Made by a program: the position numbers and the translations under genes. Under the pieces are notes generated by a model that did not search any database, had not been told where the DNA came from, and saw only the letters and a program-made list of their open reading frames with translations. 13,767 nt of DNA from Planctomycetota bacterium (GTDB taxonomy: Bacteria > Planctomycetota > UBA1135). Location: contig JAKVCF010000012.1 of assembly GCA_022447335.1 (NCBI GenBank), positions 15,000 through 28,766 on the forward strand. Reading direction: 5' to 3'. Below, piece after piece: positions 13,746 to 13,767 of the stretch (positions are counted from its first letter, which is position 1; every line of letters begins with the position of its first letter).

Positions 13746-13767
13746 ATGAAAGTTGCGAGCATCATTC
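13746..13767 (+). CDS. Possible start of a further gene, cut by the window edge
   Basis: ATG at 13746 opens a frame of seven codons (MKVASII) that runs off the window. It lies after the stem-loop, where a new transcription unit could begin. The upstream GAGTGGG is only weakly like a ribosome binding site. Too little is visible to say more. Confidence 0.25.

Noticed and set aside
1..13767. Defence island, prophage, toxin-antitoxin, CRISPR or transposon
   Set aside because: No integrase, transposase, phage gene, direct-repeat array or small toxin-antitoxin pair is visible; DinG here sits among housekeeping genes without Cas genes.

Overview
The window is a piece of bacterial chromosome, moderately GC-rich by eye, densely packed with genes on both strands. 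No rRNA, tRNA, CRISPR array or insertion sequence is visible. The mix of a large hybrid kinase, a PilZ-fused methyltransferase, an eukaryote-like Ser/Thr kinase, a DinG helicase with a DnaQ-like N-terminus and an archaeal-type (type II) methionine aminopeptidase suggests a signalling-rich Gram-negative of the deltaproteobacterial/Myxococcota kind. That assignment is an inference from gene content only and is weak.

Layout. (1) Positions 3-3041 hold a convergent pair. On the + strand is the 3' part of a histidine kinase-receiver-histidine kinase hybrid. On the - strand is a PilZ domain fused to a SAM methyltransferase that resembles the 3-hydroxypalmitate methyl ester synthase family (PhcB-like). 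Their stop codons lie 9 bases apart. (2) Positions 3042-3519 are a gene-free, AT-rich stretch with several small inverted repeats. It is the upstream region of the methyltransferase and the downstream region of rsgA. (3) Positions 3520-6658 are informational genes: rsgA (-), and divergently a TrmH/SpoU-family RNA methyltransferase and rarA (+). The last two overlap at TTGA and are probably translationally coupled. (4) Positions 6648-10227 (-) are a long DinG-family helicase followed by an overlapping gene of unknown function. (5) A leucine-dehydrogenase-family gene (+) diverges from dinG, with a good sigma70-like promoter between them. (6) A type II methionine aminopeptidase (-) diverges from an eukaryote-like protein kinase gene (+) that is interrupted by an in-frame TAG. 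A strong stem-loop follows the kinase, and a new gene may begin at the right edge.

How the genes may work together. Most are housekeeping genes (ribosome assembly, RNA methylation, replication-fork and DNA-damage processing, protein N-terminal maturation, amino-acid oxidation). The most interesting part is the left end. In Ralstonia the PhcB methyltransferase makes a fatty-acid methyl-ester quorum signal that is sensed by PhcS (a histidine kinase) and PhcR (a receiver joined to a histidine kinase). Here a PhcB-like domain joined to a c-di-GMP-binding PilZ domain faces a protein that combines kinase, receiver and kinase in one chain. A Phc-like cell-cell signalling module gated by c-di-GMP is a testable hypothesis, not a demonstrated function.
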